Below, piece by piece: positions 1-5,539 of a stretch of DNA of 5,765 nt; position 1 is the first letter of the stretch, and every line of letters begins with the position of its first letter. A model generated the notes under the pieces. That model did no database searches and was not told where the DNA came from. It saw only the letters and a list, made by a program, of their open reading frames with translations. The position numbers were made by a program, and so were the translations under genes. Source of the stretch: Clostridiales bacterium (GTDB lineage Bacteria; Bacillota; Clostridia; Peptostreptococcales; Anaerovoracaceae); NCBI GenBank assembly GCA_012799165.1, contig JAAZLU010000239.1, positions 1 through 5,765 of the forward strand, in the 5' to 3' direction.

Positions 1-1042
1 CAGCCTGAGGTGCCGAACCCGTGCCCACCTTGTGAGATCCGAGTATATTCGTGTTGATCTCCGGGCTCTTGCCGTCATTTTCGGATATGAGTACTGCAAA
101 CGCACCCAGAGCGTCCTCGAGTATAGGCAGACCCTTTTTAACATGATCCTTGCCGTTCATGCCGAGCTTCGCACTTGAACCGCCGCCTGTAACGACAACA
201 TTCTTAAATGTGCCGGCCTTAACCATCGAAGCCGCCTCGACTACGGCGTGAGCCGGGCCCGCACAGAAGCTCCTGGTGTCGCTTCCGGTCGCATTCAAAA
301 AGCCTGCAATCTCCGCGGAAGCCTTTGCGAAATTGCCCCCGCCCCTTTGGTTCATGTCTCCGCAGGCCTCTTCGCAGCAGTCGATCACATAATCGACCTC
401 GGATGCATCGATTCCGGCATTCTTTACAAGATGCAGTAGCGAAAGCACCGACGAAGCTTTGGATACGAGGTTTTCGAACATAACGTGAGCGCTGAGGTTG
501 ACGTCTACATCGTGAGCCCTCTTAACAAATCCGACATTCTTTCCCTCGTAGCTTATAGCCGAGGCATGTTCTTCATTTATGAATTCTTCTACTTCCTCGG
601 CATCAACACCCTCCTTGAGGAGAGCGAGAATTCTCTCATTCATCAGCGGACGAGCCTCGAGTTTGGGTCTTACAGCAGCGACAAAATCCTTGTCCAGATG
701 AACAAGGTCGAATGCGTCGCAAATCTGCATCAGCAATATAAACTCGTCTTCCGGCATAATTTCTCCGAACTTTCCGAATCTTTCGGGCTTTTCGACCTTC
801 TTATCCGCCCAGGGTTCGGGAATTTCCGCAAGCTCTTCTATGGGTAGATTTCCTATGTAGGTCTGATTCGGGGGATATGCTACGCAATCCTCGTAAGACC
901 TGATGTGCGAAGGCAAAACCTTCAGATAATCGGAATCCGGATTTACCACTTTCTCGGTGGTCTGGGTGGTTCCGTGATCCATGACCATGCCCGGCACGTG
1001 TACGAGAACGTACGATGTTCCTTTAATTACGCTGTAGCTCAT
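1..1042 (-). CDS. grdC: Glycine/sarcosine/betaine reductase complex protein C, beta subunit (GrdC), 3' end cut off by window
   Basis: Protein C (GrdC plus GrdD) takes the carboxymethyl-selenoether from GrdA and converts it, through an acetyl-thioester, to acetyl phosphate in the cytoplasm. The frame is open from the ATG at 1042 to base 1, giving 347 residues of a family usually a little over 500 long, so roughly the last third is missing. The N-terminus (MSYSVIKGTSYVLVHVPGM) and the opening region up to a G-T-T-Q-T-T segment near residue 25 match what I know of GrdC. The family has a FabH/thiolase-like fold. Cys260, in the stretch S-F-C-A-G-P-A-H, sits where such folds carry a nucleophilic cysteine, and a glycine-rich V-T-G-G-G-S-S follows at about 284-290; the catalytic assignment is inference. 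A Cys cluster (D-C-C-E-E-A-C) lies near residue 221. The ribosome site is weak (AAAGGA, 9 bases from the ATG) compared with AGGAGG in the other genes. There is no in-frame stop or UGA. It lies 76 bases after grdA, behind a strong hairpin; grdD should follow. Confidence 0.95.
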   Translation of the reverse strand, partial: MSYSVIKGTSYVLVHVPGMVMDHGTTQTTEKVVNPDSDYLKVLPSHIRSYEDCVAYPPNQTYIGNLPIEELAEIPEPWADKKVEKPERFGKFGEIMPEDEFILLMQICDAFDLVHLDKDFVAAVRPKLEARPLMNERILALLKEGVDAEEVEEFINEEHASAISYEGKNVGFVKRAHDVDVNLSAHVMFENLVSKASSVLSLLHLVKNAGIDASEVDYVIDCCEEACGDMNQRGGGNFAKASAEIAGFLNATGSDTRSFCAGPAHAVVEAASMVKAGTFKNVVVTGGGSSAKLGMNGKDHVKKGLPILEDALGAFAVLISENDGKSPEINTNILGSHKVGTGSAPQA

Positions 1043-1069
1043 TTAGCTTTTTCCTTTCAATGTTTTTAC

Positions 1070-1094
1070 GGGAGGCGGGTAAAACCCGCCTCCC
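1070..1094 (-). other. Strong intercistronic hairpin between grdA and grdC, not an intrinsic terminator
   Basis: On the transcribed strand the arms GGGAGGCGGGT and ACCCGCCTCCC form a perfect 11-bp, GC-rich stem closed by a TTT loop. It ends 27 bases before the grdC ATG. The bases after the stem are GTAAAAAC, so there is no U-tract and a classical Rho-independent terminator is unlikely in this direction. The plus-strand direction also has no U-tract. Likely roles, by inference, are protecting the 3' end of a grdA transcript, guiding RNA processing, or lowering expression of grdC relative to grdA. The base pairing is directly visible; the function is not proven. Confidence 0.75.
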
Positions 1095-1109
1095 TGCAGA
1101 TTACCTGCA
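1095..1109 (-). repeat. Short inverted repeat next to the strong hairpin
   Basis: On the transcribed strand TGCAG-GTAAT-CTGCA can form a 5-bp stem with a 5-base loop, directly adjoining the 11-bp hairpin at 1070-1094, so the two could stack. It lies 9 bases past the grdA stop codon. It is weak alone and could be chance. Confidence 0.4.
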
Positions 1110-1118
1110 TGCTGAGAT

Positions 1119-1580
1119 CTAAAGCTGATCTCTGATGGCGTTCATCTCGGCGCAGATATCATCCACGTCGAGCACCATTTCCATCATCCCTACCTGTTCA
1201 TCGTAGATGTCGGGATCGAACTCGGCTTTCACTTCGGGTTCACATACGTGATATACAGTGAGTCCCAACGAGACTCCTGCCAACGGACCTGCAAAAGTCG
1301 GGTCTCCGAGCGTGACTGTTTCGGCTGCCAATCCTGCAGATTCTCCTTCGGCTGCGCCTATGAGAATTACAAGGTTTTCGGCTCCATACTCGTCATTAAA
1401 GTCCTTGACCCTCTTCTGGTTCTCCAGATCCATGGCACCTGCAGCCGTTCAGACGAAGCACTCTGTCGATGAGAATATAACCTCTGCGCCGGCAGAGAGC
1501 GCGCACTCAGCGATTGCAGGACCCGGAATGCCATCGCGATCTCCGATGATAATGACTTTTTTACCGTCTAAAATAGCCAT
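1119..1580 (-). CDS. grdA: Glycine reductase selenoprotein A (GrdA), selenocysteine at residue 44
   Basis: GrdA is the small shared selenoprotein of the complex. Its selenol receives the carboxymethyl group made on protein B and passes it to protein C, and the oxidised Se-S form is then reduced by thioredoxin. Reading the TGA at 1449-1451 as Sec gives 153 residues, close to the family's usual length. The N-terminus has [18 protein letters not shown], then the redox motif C41-F-V-U44 followed by [11 protein letters not shown], which I recognise as the family signature. Two further cysteines lie in V-C-E-P and in D-I-C-A-E near the C-terminus. The ATG at 1580 has an AAGGAGG site at 1589-1595, 8 bases away. 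Starting at the internal ATG at 1433 would remove the active site and is wrong. It lies 54 bases after trxA, with a promoter-like/hairpin segment between them, and it ends in TAG. Confidence 0.97.
1415..1428 (-). promoter_or_regulatory. Candidate bacterial SECIS hairpin of grdA
   Basis: On the mRNA, UCUGG-AGAA-CCAGA forms a perfect 5-bp stem with a 4-base loop that starts 25 bases after the UGA of codon 44. As I recall the general bacterial SECIS model, it asks for a small apical loop with a G in its first two positions, roughly 16-37 bases past the UGA; this hairpin fits. It lies inside the coding sequence. Clostridial SECIS elements are poorly conserved, so this assignment is inference from structure and distance. 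Confidence 0.55.
1449..1451 (-). other. Selenocysteine codon (UGA) of grdA, codon 44
   Basis: An in-frame TGA lies between V43 and T45 with uninterrupted family homology on both sides (C-F-V before it, T-A-A-G-A-M after it). Position 44 is the known selenocysteine of protein A. Recoding requires SelA, SelB, SelC and SelD, which are not in this window. Confidence 0.97.
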
Positions 1581-1588
1581 TCAACATT

Positions 1589-1595
1589 CCTCCTT
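1589..1595 (-). promoter_or_regulatory. Ribosome binding site that fixes the grdA start
   Basis: AAGGAGG on the transcribed strand lies 8 bases before the ATG at 1580. It shows that translation starts upstream of the in-frame UGA and not at the internal ATG at 1433. Confidence 0.85.
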
Positions 1596-1603
1596 CCTAT
1601 TTC

Positions 1604-1634
1604 CTTATATATTACATGCCCGTAGGCTTGTAAA
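1604..1634 (-). promoter_or_regulatory. Possible sigma-A-type promoter for grdA, overlapping a UACG-loop hairpin
   Basis: Right after the trxA stop, the transcribed strand has TTTACA (1634-1629, one mismatch to TTGACA). A 17-base spacer is followed by TATATA (1611-1606), or a 19-base spacer by TATAAG (1609-1604). This AT-rich run stands out from its GC-richer surroundings and lies just upstream of the AAGGAGG of grdA. The same bases can instead form an RNA hairpin at 1614-1631: ACA-A-GCC paired with GGC-A-TGT, one A/A mismatch, and a TACG loop closed by C-G, a stable UNCG-type tetraloop. Either a separate grdA promoter or an intercistronic RNA element would uncouple grdA from the genes before it. 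The sequence alone does not decide between them. Confidence 0.4.
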
Positions 1635-1952
1635 CTAAATATATTTTTCGACCATCGCCTCTACATTTTCAGCGGTGGCGGCCTCGGTTACCAGTTCCTC
1701 GACCTTCTCTCCATCCTTATAGATAGTAACCGTCGGGAGCCCGAGAACCTTCTGACCTATGGCAAGTCTCCTCGCCTTGCTGGTGTTGAGGGCACAGAAC
1801 TTCATCTTGCCTTCGTACTTTTCCGCAATGGCGTGAACATGGGGCATCAGCGCCTCGCAGGGGACGCACCCGTTCCCGTAAAAATCAACGAGAACATAAC
1901 CTTCAGCCTTCAATACTTCATCTTCAAAAGTATTCTTGTCAACTTCTATCAT
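1635..1952 (-). CDS. trxA: Thioredoxin of the glycine reductase system, variant GCVPC active site
   Basis: This is a 105-residue single-domain thioredoxin that would accept electrons from the adjacent TrxB and reduce the selenoprotein components, chiefly oxidised GrdA. The fold is evident from V-L-V-D-F-Y at about 20-25, the redox pair C29-V-P-C32, and the cis-proline in G-L-P73-T. The active site is G-C-V-P-C, where the usual motif is W-C-G-P-C: the tryptophan is replaced by glycine and the central glycine by valine. From family knowledge this variant occurs in thioredoxins encoded beside grd genes in amino-acid-fermenting anaerobes, which supports a dedicated role. An extra Cys53 lies in K-F-C-A-L-N. 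The AGGAGG site at 1958-1963 overlaps the trxB stop (TAGGAGG), 5 bases before the ATG, so translation is probably coupled. The stop is TAG. Confidence 0.96.
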   Translation of the reverse strand: MIEVDKNTFEDEVLKAEGYVLVDFYGNGCVPCEALMPHVHAIAEKYEGKMKFCALNTSKARRLAIGQKVLGLPTVTIYKDGEKVEELVTEAATAENVEAMVEKYI

Positions 1953-1961
1953 GTCTTCCTC

Positions 1962-2900
1962 CTATTCGTTTTCATCGATGTAACGGGCTGCCTGCCAGGC
2001 GGCTATAGCGCCGTCCGCAGCCGCCGTTACTACCTGCCTCAAACTCTTTACGCGGCAGTCTCCCGCAGCGTATACACCGGGGATATTCGTGTACATGTCG
2101 TCATCCGTCTTGAGATATCCTCTCTCCATATCGAGAATACCCTCAAAGATTTCCGTGTTGGGCCTTTGACCTATGAACACGAACACGCCGAAGAAACCGT
2201 CCTCTTCGTCAGCGAGAACTTCTCTGCGCTCGCCGGTCTTGGTATCTTCCACGACCATGCGGCTGAGCAATCCGTCTCCGGAAAGCTCCTTGACTACGCT
2301 GTTCCACATGAAGTGAAGCCCCTCGGTTCTGAAAGCCTTCTCCTGTATGGATTTCGCCGCACGCAACTCGTCCCTTCTGTGGATGATCGTCACCTTCCTC
2401 GCGAACTTAGTGAGGTATATTGCCTCCTCGACGGCGGAATCGCCTCCGCCAACGACAAAGACTTCGAAATCCTCGAACAGGGCCGCGTCGCAGGTTGCAC
2501 AGTAGGACACGCCCTTACCCGTGAACTCTTCCTCGCCGGGGCAGCCTATCTTGGTCGGTGAAGCCCCCGGGCAGACTATGACGGCCTTCGCCTCGTAGCT
2601 TTCCTTGCTGCAGTTGACCTTCTTGACCGGGCCTTCCAGCTCGACGGATTCGACCGTATCGTAAACCTTCTCGCATCCGAACCTCTCCGCCTGATCTGAA
2701 AACCTCAATATGAGGCTCGGACCGGATTCAACCTCAAGCGATCCGGGATAGTTCTCTATCTCCGCCGTCTGAGCGATCTGGCCTCCGTCCTTCTCCTTTT
2801 CGATAATCAGCGTCTTCATCTTCGCGCGGCCCGCATAGAGCCCCGCCGCGAGCCCCGCGGGGCCCGCTCCGATAATTACAATATCGTATTGTTTTGCCAT
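1962..2900 (-). CDS. trxB: Thioredoxin reductase (NADPH-type flavoprotein)
   Basis: This 312-residue protein has the normal length of low-molecular-weight thioredoxin reductase. It transfers electrons from NADPH through FAD and a disulfide to thioredoxin. The FAD-binding G-A-G-P-A-G is at 11-16, the redox-active C134-A-T-C137 is in the expected place, and the second nucleotide motif G-G-G-D-S-A is at 151-156. H-R-R-D-E-L-R at 174-180 is the pattern that selects NADPH, and A-A-G-D-C near 278-282 is the C-terminal FAD motif. It does not look like the ferredoxin-dependent variants, which lack the HRR signature. The start overlaps nothing: the grdB stop ends only 2 bases before the ATG, and the GAGGAG ribosome site (2906-2911) lies in the last two sense codons of grdB. 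Its place between grdB and trxA makes it the electron input of the reductase. Confidence 0.97.
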   Translation of the reverse strand: MAKQYDIVIIGAGPAGLAAGLYAGRAKMKTLIIEKEKDGGQIAQTAEIENYPGSLEVESGPSLILRFSDQAERFGCEKVYDTVESVELEGPVKKVNCSKESYEAKAVIVCPGASPTKIGCPGEEEFTGKGVSYCATCDAALFEDFEVFVVGGGDSAVEEAIYLTKFARKVTIIHRRDELRAAKSIQEKAFRTEGLHFMWNSVVKELSGDGLLSRMVVEDTKTGERREVLADEEDGFFGVFVFIGQRPNTEIFEGILDMERGYLKTDDDMYTNIPGVYAAGDCRVKSLRQVVTAAADGAIAAWQAARYIDENE

Positions 2901-2902
2901 TT

Positions 2903-4204
2903 TTACTCCTCAAATACTGTCTGTTTATCCACCGGGGTCTGCAGCGCCTTTAAGGCCTTAGTAACCAGGCCTCTTCTGAGAGCCTTCTCTTCAGCCTCGG
3001 GAAGCGCAGGATTGCCCAACGGATGCGGTATAGCTATGGTCGGCACTATCCTGTTGGCACCGACCGTAAGAGAGATCGGTACAACCGTGCACATATGTAC
3101 CACGGGAATACCCGTCTTCTCGATTTCCTTCACCATCGTTGCACCGCAACGCGTACAGGTTCCTCAGGTGGAGGTCAGGATAACCGCCTGCACTCCGTCC
3201 GCTATGAGTTCTTTGCCGATAGCTTCGGCATATTTCTTGGCACTGGCCACCGCTGTACCGTTTCCGACAGTAGTGTAATAATATCTGTGGAGCTTTCCGA
3301 TAATCCCTTCCTTCTCCATATCTCTGAGCACATCCACGGGGAGCACCCTGTTGGGATCCAGATTCGCCGCGACTGGATCGTAACCGCCGTGAGCGGTCTC
3401 CTCGGTCGCCCCGCTTAGAGCATCCACACCCTCGATATCGTACTTGCCGTAGCGAGAAGCCGAAGAAGACTCTATATGGTCGGGATTGCCCTTGGGGACT
3501 ATGCCGCCGGATGTTACCAAAGCTATCGTGGCGCTTGCGAGGTCCGCTATTGCCGGGCTCGGATCGACTCTGTCGAACTGAGGCATCGGATACTCAGTCT
3601 CAAATGGCTCACCTGCGAGCTTCTTGAGGAGCATGTCCACAGCTCTCTGGGATCCTCTCTTCTCTTCGAAGAGGCCCTTTCTTATTCCGGTGCTGAAATA
3701 ACCTTCTGCCGCCGGAGTTCCGAGCTCCTCACCCTTTGCAAGTTTAAGGGTCAGAGGAACCATGCTCTTAACAGCATCCCTCATGCCCGCGGCGCTGTTT
3801 CTGGTCTTGACTATAATAGTCTTGGACTTGAACATATCCACGCCGGGGTTTTCCTCGTACATACCCGTAATAGAAGGTATTTCGAGCTGCTCTCTTACGG
3901 CTGCCGCGACCGTTCCGCAGGCTACGCCGTAGCGTCCCGCATTGAAAGCCGGTCCGCATATTACGATGTCGGGATTCTCCTCTTTTATGAGGCCCATAAC
4001 AACATCTACGGCTCCCTCATTTTCATTGAAATAGGAGTCGCCGCAATAGACGGTAGCAACTATTTCAGCCTCGCCCTTAAATCCGGCGTTGAAAGCCATT
4101 CCCGGACCTACGAAGCCCTCAATCTTCTCGGGAGGAAGATTCGCCATCTCTTCGCCGCCCTTTCCGGCGTAGAATTGGTTGATGTAATGTACAATTCTAA
4201 TCAT
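2903..4204 (-). CDS. grdB: Selenoprotein B subunit of glycine/sarcosine/betaine reductase (GrdB type), selenocysteine at residue 347
   Basis: Protein B binds the amino substrate as an imine to the pyruvoyl group of its partner; the GrdB selenol then attacks the alpha-carbon, releases the amine and passes a carboxymethyl group to GrdA. Translating the TGA at 3164-3166 as Sec gives 433 residues, the normal family length. Read with the standard code it would be a 346-residue ORF plus a separate 77-residue one. The N-terminus is I-R-I-V-H-Y-I-N-Q-F-Y-A-G-K-G-G-E-E, with V-G-P-G-M-A-F further on. The active site is U347-G-T-C350-T-R-C353, then G-A-T-M-V-K-E-I-E-K and the conserved I-P-H-P-L-G-N-P near the C-terminus. 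AGGAGGG at 4209-4215, 4 bases before the ATG, supports the start. It lies 12 bases after grdE, with which it forms protein B. Homologues specific for sarcosine (GrdF) or betaine (GrdH) share these motifs. Glycine is preferred from the complete core operon, but this is not proven. Confidence 0.93.
3137..3151 (-). promoter_or_regulatory. Candidate bacterial SECIS hairpin of grdB
   Basis: On the mRNA, CGUUGC-GGU-GCAACG forms a perfect 6-bp stem with a GGU loop that starts 18 bases after the UGA of codon 347. Stem length, distance and a loop opening with G all fit the bacterial SECIS model, in which SelB recognises a small G-containing loop. It encodes R-C-G-A-T of the active-site region, so both protein and RNA constrain it. 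Pairing and spacing are directly visible; SelB binding is inference. Confidence 0.75.
3164..3166 (-). other. Selenocysteine codon (UGA) of grdB, codon 347
   Basis: An in-frame TGA follows V-I-L-T-S-T and is followed by G-T-C-T-R-C-G-A-T with unbroken family homology to the TAA at 2903-2905. It corresponds to the catalytic selenocysteine of protein B subunits, close to position 350 in described homologues. Confidence 0.96.
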
Positions 4205-4216
4205 TTTTCCCTCCTG

Positions 4217-5497
4217 TTATCTCGCGCTGAAACGGTTGAATCCCATCTCGTTGGTTGCGCCGGTTATAACCTGGAGTTCCGCTTCGATGGTGCCGTCGGG
4301 CCGCAGCGATCCGTCCCAGCCGCCGGCTATTACGTTTACGCTCTCGATGTGTCCGATAATCTTATCCATCTTGGGAAGCTGAATCACAGTGTTGGCATTG
4401 CCGCCGGTGACGACCGCGTCCGCAGCAACATCGGCGTCCGCAAGGGACTGAGATGCGCCGTCGCGACCCGCATACTCATCAGTTATGATGACGGTCTTAA
4501 TGCCCTTGGCTTCTATCTTCTTGCAGTTCATTATGAGGTCCGTATCGGGATTGCCAAAACCTTCCTGAGAAATAATGACCCCATCCAGCCCCAAAAATGC
4601 GCAAAGCTTTGCGGACCAGTCCGAAGACCTCTCCTTGTCGGCAAGATAGACGTTCTCGTTCGTAATTATAACTCCAACAAAGTTGAGCGTCTTTCCATGC
4701 TGGGCGAAAAGATCCTCTATCACTGGGTTGTTCAAATGATGATAGGTGGTGTTCTTATCGCAGGCCGAGACGCAGTTTCCACTGATTATCGCCCCGTCCA
4801 TGGTCTCCGTGGGGAAGATCATGGTGGTGAGGGAATGCTTTATGTCGACGCCGTAGACATAGGTGTCGTGAAGCAAGCCCTGAGATTGAAGCATCAGCAC
4901 ATACCCGACTCTGGGAAGTTCCGGATAGAGCTTAATTCCCTCGATGAGCGTCGGGGTCTCATAAGTCCTTACCTCCTCCGCTTCGATCTCGCGAGCCAGC
5001 TCGCCAAGATAGGTGGCAGCCTTAAGTCCCGCCAATCTGACGGATTTCTCGTAGGCATACTGGAGTGTTCCCTCCACGGGTTCGAGACAGAGCACGAGGT
5101 TGTTCAGGGCTGAAAACGGCGTGTACTTCGCACCCTCTCCGCTCATATCGATGATGCCTTCCTGAAAACCTACAATCTTGCCCGTGGTTACCACGGCGGC
5201 ACCCTTGAGCACATTGGTCCTTCCCGTGCCGACGGTTTCGACCTTCGACATCCATCCCGGGAAAACGCCACCCTTGCCATCGACTTTAACGCGAGGTTCG
5301 ATGACGTCTTTGACGGGGATGATTCTGGTGGATTCACCCGGCTTTGCGATGTCAATCTCGCAGGACACCAGATGCTCGTCCTCCAGAATGATCTTTTGAA
5401 GTTCCTCCTTGTTTACGAAAACGGTGGAGCCTTCAATCTTGCTCTCGGGTCCGAACTGCATATCGCAGATCTTGATGATACCCAATTCCAATTTCAT
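4217..5497 (-). CDS. grdE: Glycine reductase protein B proprotein (GrdE type), pyruvoyl precursor
   Basis: GrdE is made as a proprotein of about 47 kDa that cleaves itself before a cysteine. The cysteine becomes a pyruvoyl group that binds the substrate amine, and the two fragments join GrdB in protein B. This copy has 426 residues, normal length, and opens with M-K-L-E-L-G-I-I-K-I-C-D-M-Q-F-G. The cleavage region is S-G-N241-C242-V-S-A-C-D-K-N-T-T. Cys242 matches the processed cysteine as I remember it from described GrdE proteins. Later conserved segments include T-N-E-N-V-Y-L-A-D-K-E-R-S-S and D-E-Y-A-G-R-D-G-A-S-Q-S, and near the end G-A-T-N-E-M-G-F. A full AAGGAGGT at 5503-5510, 5 bases before the ATG, fixes the start. 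It follows grdX by 39 bases and precedes grdB by 12. The sarcosine (GrdG) and betaine (GrdI) paralogues look alike, so substrate is inferred from context. Confidence 0.94.
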   Translation of the reverse strand: MKLELGIIKICDMQFGPESKIEGSTVFVNKEELQKIILEDEHLVSCEIDIAKPGESTRIIPVKDVIEPRVKVDGKGGVFPGWMSKVETVGTGRTNVLKGAAVVTTGKIVGFQEGIIDMSGEGAKYTPFSALNNLVLCLEPVEGTLQYAYEKSVRLAGLKAATYLGELAREIEAEEVRTYETPTLIEGIKLYPELPRVGYVLMLQSQGLLHDTYVYGVDIKHSLTTMIFPTETMDGAIISGNCVSACDKNTTYHHLNNPVIEDLFAQHGKTLNFVGVIITNENVYLADKERSSDWSAKLCAFLGLDGVIISQEGFGNPDTDLIMNCKKIEAKGIKTVIITDEYAGRDGASQSLADADVAADAVVTGGNANTVIQLPKMDKIIGHIESVNVIAGGWDGSLRPDGTIEAELQVITGATNEMGFNRFSAR

Positions 5498-5502
5498 TTC
5501 TT

Positions 5503-5510
5503 ACCTCCTT
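5503..5510 (-). promoter_or_regulatory. Near-perfect ribosome binding site of grdE
   Basis: AAGGAGGT on the transcribed strand lies 5 bases before the ATG at 5497. It is the strongest ribosome site in the window and confirms the grdE start. No convincing promoter is visible in the 39-base gap between grdX and grdE. Confidence 0.85.
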
Positions 5511-5527
5511 GAATTTGGAGTATTGAT

Positions 5528-5539
5528 TGAGCGCGCTCA
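5528..5539. repeat. 12-bp perfect palindrome at the grdX stop codon
   Basis: TGAGCGCGCTCA reads the same on both strands. Its first three bases on the transcribed strand are the grdX TGA stop. As RNA it allows only a 4-bp stem with a CGCG loop, so a role as a hairpin is weak. It could be a protein-binding site or chance. Confidence 0.35.

Noticed and set aside
1070..1094. The strong hairpin as a Rho-independent terminator
   Set aside because: No run of U follows the stem in either direction; the transcribed strand has A-rich sequence after it.
248..1135. Plus-strand small open frames at 248-439, 485-847 and 905-1135
   Set aside because: All are antisense to grdC (the last also crosses the grdA-grdC spacer), which has a continuous, recognisable translation from 1042 to the window edge.
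1119..1433. A shorter gene starting at the ATG at 1433
   Set aside because: This would drop the active-site C-x-x-U and has no ribosome site. The ATG at 1580 has a strong AAGGAGG and full family homology.
1258..1638. Plus-strand open frame of 126 codons
   Set aside because: It is antisense to grdA and low in complexity (rich in Ser, Ala and Pro), consistent with a shadow frame.
1833..2561. A 242-codon open frame on the plus strand
   Set aside because: It is antisense to trxB and trxA and has no recognisable domain; shadow of the real genes.
2903..3166. grdB as a frameshifted or nonsense-mutated pseudogene, with a separate small downstream gene
   Set aside because: The interruption is exactly one UGA at the known selenocysteine position, in the same frame, with conserved residues on both sides and a SECIS-like hairpin after it.
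3476..5113. A 545-codon open frame on the plus strand
   Set aside because: It lies fully antisense to grdE and grdB, which have clear family motifs and ribosome sites. The translation shows no recognisable domain; long antisense frames are common opposite genes with this codon bias.
5498..5539. grdX TGA at 5537-5539 as a third selenocysteine codon
   Set aside because: Read-through continues only about a dozen codons to a TAA just before grdE, with no cysteine-like motif or family sequence.
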